This document shows, piece after piece, positions 47,266 through 59,749 of a DNA stretch of 64,000 nt. A program made the translations under genes and the position numbers. Source of the stretch: Elysia chlorotica (taxonomy: Eukaryota > Mollusca > Gastropoda > Plakobranchidae); assembly GCA_003991915.1 (NCBI GenBank), contig RQTK01000342.1, forward strand, positions 282,510 to 346,509. Direction: 5' to 3'. The notes beneath the pieces were generated by a model. It was given only the letters and a program-made list of their open reading frames with translations. It did not search any database and was not told where the DNA came from. Positions within the stretch are counted from its first letter, which is position 1, and each line of letters starts with the position of its first letter.

Positions 47266-47899
47266 GGACACGCATTGTTTTTCTCTCTCTTTTAATAGTT
47301 CCATGTTTTATTTAACCACTTAACATTCACCGCCGTTCAATGCGGATAGACATGAAGACTACACAAACATCTCAGACAAAGGAAAATGATCTCATATTTA
47401 AAGATCACTAAAACACCAACGTATTTTTATCAATTTTATAATTACGCATTGCGCAGTGTCTACAACAGTGGAATATACTATCCGCTGTTCTACACATAAA
47501 CAGCCATTTGTTCAAACTTCAGAATTACAGCACAATCCACTTTTAGCTTTATAAGAAACATCGCTGTCCAGTAAGAGAATCGACCATTGGAATAATCATT
47601 ATCGTTTCTCGTTTGAACTTTCTTGTGTATTGAATGGCTAGGTTTATTATGTAACTAAGCCAAATTAGTTTACTACTAGCCAAGCTTTTAGATGCTGCTT
47701 CCATTTCTTAAATAAAAAACACCTTTACTACTGTGTTGAAGAAAATGTGTGTACAGTGTAAAAAAGACAAACTATCTCTTAACATTGATATCGCCTTTCA
47801 ATATCGGACTTACGTTTAGTAAATTTTAGCAGAATTAGAGAATAAAATTCGTACAAAAAAGACTAGATTGCCGCAGATTCGTTCGCATTTTATTACAAA
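47266..47899. other. No gene seen
   Basis: Unique AT-rich DNA. Confidence 0.45.
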
Positions 47900-48260
47900 T
47901 ACCTCCTTTCAAATGCTGAAGTTTGGATCAGAATGACAAACGCAGTAGTAGAGCAGCAAGAAAATCTTTGGACCACAGAAGAGAAGACAATTAAAATGTC
48001 GTGGACAACCATGTTACATGAGCGATAGGACCCATATGATTTGCCAAACCAATCATAGAAGCAAATTAGTATCCGCACAAGGAAAGAGAACAAGAGGTCA
48101 AGGTCAAAGAAGGAGGTAGGAGGACAGCATCACAGATTGGATTAGAAAAACGGCAATTGATAATTAATCAAGGAAACCAGGGGATGTGGAAGAATGGCAA
48201 GACCAGAATGCCCCAGTGGCGCCGACCACGGTTGCCCTGCCAACGTAATAGAAGAAGAAA
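47900..48260 (+). mobile_element. LINE open reading frame 3' end, decayed
   Basis: A plus-strand reading gives a basic segment (RTRGQGQRRR), then EDSITDWIRKTAIDN, then EEWQDQNAPVAPTTVALPT and a stop near 48247. This layout (basic patch, W-D-SI-W motif, DR..W motif, short polar end) is what the C-terminus of many animal non-LTR retrotransposon polymerases looks like. In-frame stops interrupt it, and the catalytic domain is not visible upstream, so this is a 5'-truncated dead copy. The clade was not assigned. Confidence 0.5.
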
Positions 48261-50235
48261 AAATGCTAGAGAAGCCCTTTATGACGATTGTATCTAACGA
48301 TCTATCTAAGTAATGATTTGTTTTTGTTTTAAAAGCGAATCGGTTCAACGTTTTGAAAAATAATATCATATTCAGGCATCGTGAGCTGCAAGTCTCGATG
48401 GATGAAATATGTACAATCAGCTACTCGTAAGATAATAAATATATACAGAAATAGATGACAAGGAGGCTGTATTTTAAGCAGATCATGTTAAGAGGGATTA
48501 TCGTATTTCTTTTTTTCTTTTTAATATCTAAATCTGTCCGACGGCGTGTGGGCTACTCAGGGAAGATCAAAATACTCCGTAATCAGTTTGTCAATATTGC
48601 CGCACTTGAATGACTCAGGTTTCTGAAAACAATAGTTATATTCCATCTTGACCTCTTTGTCTAAATGTCTTTGTGCTAGGGTCTCTATTTCAGATATTCA
48701 AGGACCCCCACTTCAAGAAAAAAGGGAACGACTGCCCACCTTATGGTTTCGAGAGTTTCGACAGAGATCTTTGCGGACCGACGGAATAAGATTATCACAT
48801 TATGAATGTAAAAAGGAGGAAACAAAACTAGAATACGAAGTAGATCGTGAAGGAAATTGAGAAAATTGAGTTGGATCAAATGAATTATTAGTCATGGCCT
48901 GCTTCTTGTTACCACTTTAGTTTTTCGGGTTCACTAAATGCCAGAAATATTTTAAAATCTTTGTTAAATTGTATATAGGACCTTATTAATTCACTCACTT
49001 TTTTTTAAACAAGCATTATAGCAGAAGAACTTGGTCTGCCAAGCTTGCAAATGTTAATACTGGAAAGGGACTGATAAGATCTTTTTCTATTATTGAGATA
49101 GTAATGGTTTGTTATAATAATTATTATTTATTACCTTTTCCTTGCCATTCTTACTGAATATAATTATTAAGTATTGGGAAATTATCAGCTCTGTGTAATA
49201 CCATTTTTGCATATTTGTAATAACTGCCATCTTTGTCGTTAAAATTCTCAATGATGTTTGTTTTTATTTATTTTTTTATTTGGTTTGGTTTGTTACGGGT
49301 TTTTCTGTTTTTGTTTTGTTGTTATTTTTTGTGGCTGATATTGACGATCTAAAGAGAAGATGTGGGATTTTCGTTGAAGATTGTTACGGACGGTGTGAGA
49401 GGACCAACCCCGCTTCCGTAACTTTTGTTGAAATCCCAAGAAACTCTTTTTTCTCAAAGTTTTGTTCAGGCATAGATGTGGATGGCCATATATGAAGCTT
49501 CTTTCTTGTGATAGCTATTATGTTTTGTATACATTTATTTTATCGACAGTAGTCGGGATTACCGCGTAGAGTAACTCATTTTTGTAAAATATACAGTATT
49601 TTTTGTCATTAAAAAAAAACAACATAGAGAGAGCTGTCCGGATGTATTCTTTTTCATCGGTGTTCTTTCGAACCTGGGTGAAGGTCCATCTTTAGACACA
49701 GATTATAGAGTCACTTTGTTTTGTACTTCAACTAGCATCCAGAATTCACCCCTCTCTTATTACAATTACATTTTCCTTTTTCTTTTAAATAGGACAAAGC
49801 ATTAGACATGTTATCGAATTTCAATAAGCAATATCCCAAAAAGCTAAATAAGACATAATTTGTTTTAAAATCTGTTGCCATCAAGTTTTGAAATTTTGAA
49901 ATGTTGACTTATATTAATGCATGTAATACTTATTTGGCATAATGTGTAGATTTAAAATCGGTATAAAAATTAGTGTAAACATAAGCAAGATCAATAGCCA
50001 TTAAAAAGACTGTATGGTGTGGGGGTGTTTTTTTCCAAACGATTTTCCCTTTGTTTTATAATTTAAGCTTCAAATTGAATGCATCTCAGTCCAAAAAGGT
50101 AACTCCAATAATAATGTATTTCATTTTATAACTGGTATTTGAGCGAGTTATCTATTAAGTTTTTTTTTTTTTTATATTTATAATAGAGTAATGTATAAGT
50201 TACAGTTTCTGGTGGGGTTTTTTTCTGAGAATGTG
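48261..50235. other. No gene seen; unique AT-rich DNA
   Basis: Short frames only. No repeats recognised. Confidence 0.45.
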
Positions 50236-50239
50236 AAAC

Positions 50240-50343
50240 TTACTATTATTTATTCCATACTTGAAGCCCACACCAACCTGAACTTTTTTTTTAAAAGAAA
50301 CTCAATAATATTTATTCCATACTTGAAGCCCACACCAAACCTG
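50240..50343. repeat. Short tandem duplication
   Basis: ATTTATTCCATACTTGAAGC followed by CCACACCAA is present twice, about 60 bases apart. Confidence 0.85.
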
Positions 50344-50559
50344 TAAAGTGATATAAAAACGTTTCATTTTTTCAAACCTTAACTTTTATTTATCAACTTC
50401 ATACCAACTATTCTTGTCCTCAGACACTGTGTAATTTTTTTTTGTTAGTGACTCTTAGAAGACGTATATCTAACAAAAGACGTTAATTTTCATCCTCAGT
50501 CTCAATAAATCTCTTTACAATAATGTAGTGATTTACAAAGAAACTAAGTCTCAAGAATC

Positions 50560-50830
50560 GTGTCTAGCCTTGCTGACAAAACCTGGACAGTAAATGGATT
50601 GGAACGTATCCCCTCTGACAGGTGGTCTTAGCCTCCTAGCTAGCTGACCGTCGCTGACTCGTCTGGTAAGAGAAACGTCTTTCATTTGCCAATTAATTAA
50701 TGGCTTATAATCTCAGTCGACACCAGGTTGGGCCTGAAGGACAGGTCAATAAGGGTCGGAACTGTAGAAACTGGACACCAGGGGTACTGGTCATTTGTGG
50801 AGATTGGTCGAAGAAGTGCAAGACCATGCT
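50560..50830. other. Complex stretch, possible conserved non-coding DNA
   Basis: Balanced composition with CTAGCTAGCTGACC, GCCAATTAATTAATGGC (a near-perfect palindrome with two homeodomain-type TAAT cores) and GGACAGGTCAATAAGGGTC. No exon support. A regulatory role is inference. Confidence 0.25.
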
Positions 50831-51227
50831 TTTTCTCTCATTAGAAAAAGAAAGACGAGAATTTTGGTATTAAGTTAAGGGGGGAGGGGGTGGAGAGGAT
50901 ATGCATATCTTGGTGTTTAAGTGCTTTAAGGAGGTGTGTGGTTAAGGTGTGGATCGGACATATATGTAGTTGATTTTGTAAAACTAGTATGTCATTAAAT
51001 TGTGTAGAGAGTGAGAGGAGAAGAGTAATGCAAGTAACTCGGTGTTGGTCATAATTAATTAGATAAATTTATATACGTTTTGCTTTCAAGATAGAAAGAA
51101 ATAGCAGTATCATCTCAGTGTACAAAATTTGGTATATGTAATTATCAAAGCGTACAACCTAAAATTACGAATCCTTTATGACACTCAGTAAGTCCTCTAC
51201 AGGTTTAATCAACAAATTTGGTACATG

Positions 51228-51476
51228 TCTAGAACTACAGTACTGTTTTTGCTGTACTGACAAAGAAATGTTGATTTTTGCATGTACTATAATTATGGAA
51301 AGGTTTTATTTCAACTATTTAGAACAAAACTATCTCTGAAAGAACAACTGCGTTAATCAGATCTGATATAGAACTACATTACCTACTGCACTGATAAAGA
51401 GATATTGATATTACATTGTGCTATAGACCTAATTATATGAAGTTTTCTATTTCAACTATTTAGAACAAAACTATTG
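51228..51476. repeat. Tandem duplication, 141-bp unit, 2 copies
   Basis: TATTTCAACTATTTAGAACA occurs at 51307 and 51448. The preceding TAGAACTACA, CTG(T/C)ACTGA and TTGAT words repeat at the same spacing. Confidence 0.8.
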
Positions 51477-51529
51477 ACCCGCTGCTTGAGTAAGTAGTTG
51501 ACTTACAGAGAAGTCGATATCACCGCTCA

Positions 51530-51680
51530 ATCTTCCTCCTCTCTCTGCTTAAGAGTTGGCCCAATGGGAGGTCCTGAAACGAGACACCTTTGATCCTGGT
51601 GGCTCCCTCTATGCGAGAATGTCAACACCAGGTCAACGGGGTAAGTTCTGGCTGACCTAAGCCTTTACTGGGAAAACTTT
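51530..51680. other. Complex stretch, possible conserved non-coding DNA
   Basis: Contains CCTTTGATCCTGG (TCF/LEF-like) and AACACCAGGTCAACG. No exon could be supported. Confidence 0.2.
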
Positions 51681-51727
51681 CTTTTCTTTTTTCTTTAAGG
51701 CTTATTAAGGTGTAGTAGTTGCAGTAG

Positions 51728-51942
51728 AGTTTGTTTAACGTCCAACATCAGCACTATATAGGCTATGTTGTAGACGGGTCCCAAGACTGACGTCTGACAA
51801 TTGTATTTACTGCCACACAGGGCAGGGAAGGGATATCATGACTCGGCCGGTCACATTATGCTGACATCGAACTAACCAGGGTTCGAACCACGGACCTCCT
51901 GCTTCGGAAGCCGATGTTCTACCCCAGAGCCACCGCGCCCTC
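51728..51942 (-). mobile_element. SINE, family 1, minus strand
   Basis: Inverted tail TTTAACGTCCAACATCAGC to head (plus-strand ACCCCAGAGCCACCGCGCCC). A short part around the CCTACTGGTTGG box is deleted. Confidence 0.9.
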
Positions 51943-52420
51943 TAAAGGCTAAACGTGTAGTTATACATATGACTTGCGACAACTTACAATTTAATATGTC
52001 TTTTTTTTTTAAAGGAAGTCCAACTTCAATACATCAAAATACGTAGGTCAATATTTCTTCAAATTGCTAAGAGAGACAAATTGTTTTAATATCAATCTAT
52101 GCTTAGTCTTATTAATTCATTTAAGGGTTCTTAGCGCAATGATAACCGACACCCAAAAAACATTATTTTTTTTTTAATTTTCTAACACAAAAAATAGTTA
52201 ATAAATAAAAACAAAAGTCTAAGTCTCTCCACTTGAAATATATACTATTATGCATTTCCAAAATGAATTGAACATTTATGTTTGTGAATTACCTGCACTG
52301 GCAGTGTTTAGTAAAAAAATATGATGTGGTCATTTGGAGAAAGTAAAGTAATCTATATTATAAGCGGACTCATTTTAGGAACAATAGCACAATATTGTAA
52401 GGTCTGTTGGTGATAAGACG
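51943..52420. other. No gene seen
   Basis: AT-rich unique DNA. Confidence 0.45.
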
Positions 52421-52423
52421 CCA

Positions 52424-52500
52424 GATAGTTCAGTCGGTAGTCCTCAGGACCTGCGAGCTAAAAGGAGTTGCAAGGTTCGATCTTCATCGCTGTTCCGACG
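52424..52500 (+). mobile_element. tRNA-like element (third family)
   Basis: GACGCCAGATAGTTCAGTCG (box A) and GCAAGGTTCGATCTTC (box B) with tRNA-like spacing. Stem pairing is too poor for a functional tRNA. Confidence 0.5.
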
Positions 52501-53027
52501 GTGTCCGCATAAAGGGAAAACGAGGGGGCGGGGGTTAAACATATTTATTTTGGCGACTTTTTGAACGAGAAAAAGAGAGAAACGGAGAGCCAGAAAGATG
52601 GAGAAACAGATTGAGAGAGACAGACAGAGAAAGAGAGAGAGGTTGTGATAGTGGCTAAGAGTGAGAGAGATAGAGAGATGAAGAGAGAGGCTTAATATTT
52701 TTGGTGGTAAGTCTGTAAAATTAATATACTTAAATCAAAACATGTTAGCTATAGATCCTAATCCCAAACTCATACAATTGCATTAGATCTATAATACATG
52801 TACATATAATAAAAACGGTTTCCCTTTTTTCACAGTGCGTGCGTGTGTGTGTTATGAGAGACTGAGGCGGAAGTCCTAGTATCCCCCGCTCTTTTAACAA
52901 GATGAAGAGGCACCAAAATGAATTATAAGATTGGTCTACTAGTGGTTTACTAGTTAGTATGAAAAATACGTTTAATATATTTTTTTTCGGCTGTTTACGT
53001 CTTTGTATATCTTTATCCCTCTACCCC

Positions 53028-53028
<1 letters not shown>
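52501..53028. other. No gene seen; purine-rich patch
   Basis: GA-rich imperfect repeat at 52565-52695. GAGAGACTGAGGCGGAAGTC and ATCCCCCGCTC near 52855-52892 look like an eroded SINE body scrap. Confidence 0.4.
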
Positions 53029-53300
<272 letters not shown>

Positions 53301-54537
53301 TCTTCCTCTTCCTTTAAGAAACAGTGACGTAGGCCATAACGCTTTCTCTTTTTCAAAGCAAAATTGTAAACAAACTCCACTTATTTTACTGGTGCTAAAA
53401 AAAACAATAACAATAGGAAACTGGAACTACCGACCAATCTAATTATGAAGAGGGTGAACAAAACAAAAAATAATTGATACTCTTGATAGCTTGAGAGCCT
53501 GCAGTGTATGCACAAAGAGGCTTGATTGAATATAAACAGGCGAGCTAATAATGCACTTGTAGTTGTACCCAAAACTAATATTTTATAGACAATGGTAGAA
53601 TCTTAGAACAATGTACAAAAATAGTAATGTATGCTTTCCTATTTTCCCCCTTTTCTAAAAACAATTATAGATACATCGAGCTAAAGTCAACCATGAGTTT
53701 TGATGCATATTTTTTTATCTCTTTACTGTTTCTCGAAATCATTATGGTTGGGAAAAAAGCAACAATTGTTCTTTGCCGAAACAATGCTTAGCACTTGTTT
53801 AAGGGGATTCTTCAGACAAGAGCAATCTCAAAATATAGATTCATATCTTTGCACTTATTTTAGACTGCGCTAGTGTTTGTAGCTTTTGTCTCTGAAAAGC
53901 AAAAACAAAGCACACACACACACACACACAAAAATGGATACCATTCTAGAAAATGAAGTACACTAATGTTTTTATTCATTATCACCCTGACCCCTAAAAA
54001 TTACAAAGTAGACAATAACCACTTCTCCTGTCTTAGTTTCCATTCTGTTTTCACCTTTTCTGTTCCTCTGGGGATCTATGGCTGTACTGGTATAGAATGG
54101 TGCACTAAAGGATGACTGTTTTTACTAGGTCTATTGTTTCACCTGCAAACACTTGCTAAAAACATCTAGCAATTTTTGTTTCCCTCGCACCTTCCTCTCT
54201 CTCCTTTATACTTGAGACAATAATCGGAGTAGTTATAACTTAGTGGTGACTCTTCAGGCGCAGATTGCTACATGGGTCGGTGTTTGTTTTAATACAATGC
54301 ATCAATGCATCGCTTTATTCATACTCTAGACTTACTTGTACTTGTATTGGTACTCTCTTCAGCACTACTGTTACTATAGTGATGGATAATTCTATGAATA
54401 TGCTTGTCTCTTTTCTTTAATATCAAAGCTTATTTTTAGAAACACGTTTGTTGTCCCCTTCCTCTAAGCTTTTATGTATTTGCTGGGACTCAAATTGACA
54501 TTTTTTGTTTTGTTTTGTTTCTAGTTGATCTTTCTGC
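53301..54537. other. No gene seen
   Basis: Unique DNA; a short CA run lies at 53911-53931. Confidence 0.45.
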
Positions 54538-54915
54538 GAAGCTTATTATCTGAAAAATTATTTTTTTTTAGGCCGACCAACAACAAAAAAATAAAACAAA
54601 CTATGTGATTATTCTATGTTTTTTTTTCCCTCCAATTTAGGATGTGGGGAAAATGAATATCAATTTGCGAATCATAATGTTGAAAGTATCCACAGAGCGC
54701 AGTTTGTATGGCTACAGAGGTGTGACGAAGCTTATTATCTGAAAAATTATTTTTTTTTAGGCCGCCAAGAAAAATTAAAAAGAAAAAAAAAAGCATTATG
54801 TGGAGCTTTTTGATTATTTTTTCTTTTCAATTTAGGATATGGCGAAAACGAATATCAATTTTGTGGATCATAAGTATCCACAGAGCGCAGTTTGTATGGA
54901 TGCAAATATGTGGCA
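54538..54915. repeat. Tandem duplication, 189-bp unit, 2 copies
   Basis: GAAGCTTATTATCTGAAAAA starts at 54538 and 54727. Each copy also holds TTTTTTTTAGGCCG, CAATTTAGGATRTGG and TATCCACAGAGCGCAGTTTG. Confidence 0.85.
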
Positions 54916-55610
54916 CAGATAAAACAAAAAGTGCACTTTGTTCATTGGTTGTATTTGTACGTTTTAGTTGTTTAAAAAAATAAATGTTGTGTTTTTCTAG
55001 CTACAAAATAAGAGATTTCCTGCACAAGGAACAAGGAATGTAATGAAAAAACGACGCTAATAATCAAACACGTTGTAGGAAAATCATAATTTTATCAAAA
55101 ATTTTAAGATTAATTTAAATTTTTAAAAAAAAGTGTATTCCTAAAATATGCAGTCAATCTCTATAGACTTTCTTTAAACCATCCTTTTCTTGTCATAACA
55201 GTCAAGTCTTTTTTTTTTTAATTTAAATTAATCTTAAATTTTTCAATAAATGATTTGCCTACTGTAATATTGTAATACATGTATAGTCAATGTTATTTTC
55301 AATTTCAATTTTTGGTCGTGTGTTTGTTGTTGTTGTTTTTTTTTTTTTTACAAAATGCTGTGGTAGACCCAAGTATATTAAAATGTTAAGATATTCCTGG
55401 CCTGGGACATTTTTCTTCTACCAATACCAACCTCATAATTATAATCGTCTATGACAAAGTTTCCTTTCAATAAGACATCAAGCTCAAAGAAATAACATAA
55501 CTATAAGGACCGAAAAAATCGAATTCCTCCACTCCCATGTCGTGGTATCGAAGACAAGATCAGGGCTCATTCGTCAAAACAAAGCTAACCGACAGAACTA
55601 GAAGCATCTG
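54916..55610. other. No gene seen
   Basis: AT-rich. TTTAAATTTTTAAAAAA near 55110 and its inverse near 55215-55240 form a weak inverted pair. Confidence 0.4.
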
Positions 55611-55836
55611 ATTTGCATGATAACGCCTTCCATTTTATTTCTTGGATACTGGTGACTTTCCACAGAGATAATTGATTTCCTCCCATCTCCGGTGGGTGTT
55701 TACAAGACTTGGCCTGTATAATTATTTGCATGATAACGCCTTCCATTTTATTTCTTGGATACTGGTGACTTTCCACAGAGATAATTGATTTCCTCCCATC
55801 TCCGGTGGGTGTTTACAAGGCTTGGCCTGTATAATT
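55611..55836. repeat. Near-perfect 113-bp tandem duplication with octamer sites
   Basis: Two almost identical 113-bp units. Each starts with ATTTGCAT (55611-55618 and 55724-55731), the canonical POU/octamer motif, and also carries GATAATTGATTTCC (homeodomain-like). High identity suggests a recent duplication or constraint. It lies about 5.5 kb upstream of the DMRT exon. Confidence 0.85.
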
Positions 55837-57195
55837 CACAAGCAAGTCGAGCATACTTATTGAGAAATTAAGCCTTCTAAGAAGACACATCGCGCCGACA
55901 CGATCAATCTCAGCGTTGGCCAATAACATGTTAATAATAATGAATGGGCTGAGGGTAGACACCGCAAACTGACAAATTGGGAATAGATGAGGAGAACGTA
56001 GGGGAACACTTTGTCTAACATTATGAATTCGGCAGTCTTGTTCATCCCTCGCATCCGGGTTGGAATGCCACGGGTATCATGGCAATAATGCGTTCTACTT
56101 CTGCCACTAGCGTTTCTTTTCTATCACGGAGGAAATCAAAATGGAAGAGACAAGAACCAGGCAATTGTTGGACGCCCGTTGGAAGCAATCGAACCGAGTT
56201 GCGCCCCAAGAATGATCGGAGTTTTCCGATTAGATTTCTACAAGTTTCGTTTCGCCCGATTAGCGACAGAGACAACTTAGGATGGAGTGCGCCTGTCTTA
56301 TTAGTTTTGCTCCGATTTCAGACTGATGTTGCGTTCAATAGACCCGCGCCTTTGCCAGCCTCGCCCAATATCGGCTGCTCGGGAAACCCCAGTGATGCGA
56401 ACGCTGATGTCTGGTGGGCAGGATAGAAGACGGTAAAGAGTTAAGAATAGCAAAATCTGATAGAAGAGTCTCTGATAGAAGTGTGTGTCTGTCTCGCTCA
56501 CTCATGTTTAGTAATGAATTTTAGCTATTAATTTGATAGGCTGTACATCGTTTCCCAAGAAGTCACAGCAGCACTGTTCCTTTTTTTTTTTTTTAATATT
56601 TAGCAATTAACAAAAAGAATGTCAACTCAAAATGCTAATTATGACTGTCACCATTATAATTCTTGTAATGAATGATCCTTATATTATATTAATGTATAAT
56701 TCACTATTATAATCCTATCCAATCAGCTTATGGTATATCTACGTGCGAATTAAGTTTTAAATTTAACACATTAGTATTGACTATATAATTATAGCACGTA
56801 ACTGTCACAGACCTACCAACCACATAAGAAAACATTTTCGTACCTTATAAGAAAGCGTTCTTGTGCCCATTGTCTTACAGTTTACACACTTAAATGTCAG
56901 CTTTGATAAGGAGCTCTGCATTAAGTATTACCATTGAGCTCTGTTTGTCAATGGTCTTAGTATAAATTATAATCAGTAGATAATTAATAGGTCAGACTTA
57001 TGTGATAGAGATAGGCTGTTCAATCAGCAATCTAATGAGGATTTTTTTTTTCATAATGGCTGAATTGAGATTACAAATATTCAGCAATGACCTTTTATAT
57101 TTTTTCTTTGACTAGAGGGTCAGTTAAAACAGCTTAATGAAACTAAAGGACATAAGCATTGTACGTAAAGCCAACTGGAACGTTAGAAAGAAAAA
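55837..57195. other. No gene seen; partly complex DNA
   Basis: 56040-56430 is GC-richer and open in short frames on both strands, without recognisable domains. The remainder is AT-rich. Confidence 0.35.
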
Positions 57196-57198
57196 AAA

Positions 57199-57199
<1 letters not shown>

Positions 57200-57256
<57 letters not shown>
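57200..57256. repeat. (CT)n microsatellite
   Basis: Pure CT run. Confidence 0.95.
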
Positions 57257-57259
<3 letters not shown>

Positions 57260-57266
57260 TTTTTCT

Positions 57267-57345
57267 TTAAGGCGATCCAAAGTGAGCTCAGGCAATTTTT
57301 TAAAATAAGGCGATCAAAGTGAGCTCAGGCAATTTTTTAAAATAA
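57267..57345. repeat. 38-bp tandem duplication
   Basis: AAAGTGAGCTCAGGCAATTT followed by TTTAAAATAA occurs twice, preceded both times by AAGGCGATC. Confidence 0.9.
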
Positions 57346-57515
57346 TTTTTAAGTTTAAACAGTTCTAGTTCTTACGTTTTGAATTTTCAAATTTTGCCAT
57401 TTTTCAGAACAGACGACGTTTGAAAAATGCATTAAAAAAAAGAAAGAAATAAATGATCAAATCTATTATACAGATCCTATATCTGAAAAAAAAATGCTGG
57501 TGCTTTGTAAAGGGA

Positions 57516-58515
57516 TTGAATCAACCATGACACAGTGCGTTGCAAGTATAAAAAATATATAGTTTTTAAAAGCAATTTATAGTACATTGAACTATATCAC
57601 ATCTAAGCAATACTGTTACTGTTGAATACCCCGATTTTATTTTATTTTATTTTATATATTATCATTTCCTTGTTTTATCGTTGTTTTTATTTCTTTGTTC
57701 TCTCTATCCTTTTCTTCTATCTCTCTCTCACTCTATCTCATCTTCTATCCCTATATTTCAATCTCTCTTTTTCTCTATCTTCTCCCTATTTCTCTGTCTC
57801 TTGCTGGTCTAAGCCCCCTCTCCCTCTTCTTTTTTTCAAATTGAATTACACTGTGCTTGAAAAAAAAAAAGACAAATTCTGTTACCGTATAATTATTGCC
57901 AAATGACAGAAACAATAATAAAAATGCACAACTCCTAATTATCATAATAAAAGAATGGGAAGGGGAGAGAGTGAAAGAAAAGAAAAAAAAAGAATACTGA
58001 TTTTGAAGCAACATTGCAGCTTTGCAGCTGTAAAACAAATCAGTTAAGGAGACTAAGATACAACTGCCATTAATGTGCATTGCCAAAAACTTTCTAATAA
58101 TAGAATGCTATTGTTAGAACACTTGGACAAACACCGATTCAAGTAACACGCTAAGACTGGTTTGATCTTATTCTCAGATGATTATTAAGCTTAATATTAC
58201 TGGTTGAGATTTGAGACCTTTGATGAATGACAGCGGCAGGTGACAAATGGGCGGAGCTACGCTAGTCTCAATGGCCATTCAGTGGGAGGAGCCAAGCCGC
58301 AAGCGCTTGTCGTGCGAGGCGAGAATGAAGTGACTGAGTTGAAAGGAAAACAATACAAAGAAAAAGACAGAGGTATAATGAGATCTAGCACGATTTCGCA
58401 AGTTTCAACTGTGTTGATACCTAGAATCTACAATACCGTTGCTTTTTATAGTCTTTGTTCATAAAGTTCTATAAAATCCATAGTTTAAATCGAAAGAAAA
58501 GGACAATGTCGTTTT

Positions 58516-58566
<51 letters not shown>

Positions 58567-59625
58567 ATTCGAGAGGCAAGCAAACCAATAGACTGACAAA
58601 ACGACATTGTCCTTTTCTTTCGATTTCAACTATGGATTTTATTGAACTTTGGGGGCAAAGACCATAAAGAGCAACGGTATTGTAGATTCGAGGTATCAAC
58701 ACAGTTGAAACTTGCGAAATCGTGCTAGATCTTATTATGCCTCTGTCTTTTTCTTTGCATTGTTTTCCTTTCTCCTCAGTCGCCTCATTCTCGCCTCGCG
58801 CGACAAGCGTTTGCGGTTTGGCTCCTCCCACTGAATGGCCATTGAGACTAGCGTAGCTCCGCCCATTTGTCACCTGCCGCTGTCATTCACCAATGGTCTC
58901 AAATCTCAACCAGTAAAAAATATCAATGATCGTCTGAGAATAAGATCAAACCAGTCTTAGCGTGTTCCTCGAAACAGTGCCCGTCAAAGTATCCTAACAA
59001 TAGCATTCTATTATTAGAAAGATTTGGCAATGCACATTAATGGCAGTTGTATCTTAGTCTCCTTAACTGATTTGTTTTACAGCTGCAAAGCTGAAATGTT
59101 GCTTCACAATCAGTATTCTTTTTTTTTCTTTTCTTTCACTCTCTCCCCTTCCCATTCTTTTATTATGATAATTAGGAATGTGCATTTTATTACGTGTTGT
59201 TTGTGCCATTTGGCAATAGACTATAACAGAATAACAGAATTCGTCTTTTTTTAAACCCACAGTGTAATTCAATTTGAAAAAAAAGGAGGGAGAGGGGGCT
59301 TAGATGAGCAACAGACTGAGAAATAGGGAGAAGATAGAGAAAGAGAGAGACTGAAATATATGGATAGAATATGAGATAGAGAGAGGGAGAGAGAGAGAGA
59401 TAGATAGAAGAAAAGATATAAAGAAAGATAGTGAAAAAAAAGATAAAAGTAACGATAATACAATGATATAAACAAAAACAAAAAATTTAAAAAAATCGGG
59501 GTATTAAACAGTACCGGTAACAGCATTGGTGTGATATAGTTCAAGATATAGTTTAATGTACTATAAAATGCTTTTAAAAATTTCATTTTGTGGTACTTGC
59601 AACGCACTGCATCATGTTAGATCAA
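57516..59625. repeat. Long inverted repeat, arms about 1 kb, 78-bp spacer
   Basis: Left arm about 57516-58517, right arm about 58596-59625, in opposite orientation. Matching landmarks include GTGCGTTGCAAGTA at 57536 with its inverse near 59594, GGGCGGAGCTACGCTAGTCT at 58250 with its inverse near 58845, and GGACAATGTCGTTTTGT at 58501 with its inverse at 58596. The arms differ by substitutions and small indels, and their CT/GA parts vary more. The spacer holds (GA)n and GACA units. No coding frame spans an arm, and no flanking target duplication was found. Confidence 0.9.
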
Positions 59626-59749
59626 CTAAAAAATGTGTGTAAGGTCAGTAAATAATTTGTCAAGATACTAATAATAAATTGATAGTGTGGAATTCATTTT
59701 TCTTGTTCGCTTTATCCGCATTACTTTCTAGATTCTGAATAGCCTGCTA

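Noticed and set aside
52424-52500. A functional tRNA gene
   Set aside because: Box A and box B are present, but the acceptor and anticodon stems do not pair well. It is better seen as a tRNA-derived repeat.
56079-56426. Plus-strand frame of 115 codons in GC-richer DNA
   Set aside because: Composition of the product is unordered and the opposite strand is also partly open. No domain was recognised.
57516-59625. Inverted repeat as the terminal repeats of a large DNA transposon
   Set aside because: The spacer is only 78 bases, with no room for a transposase, and no target duplication was found. A foldback element remains possible.
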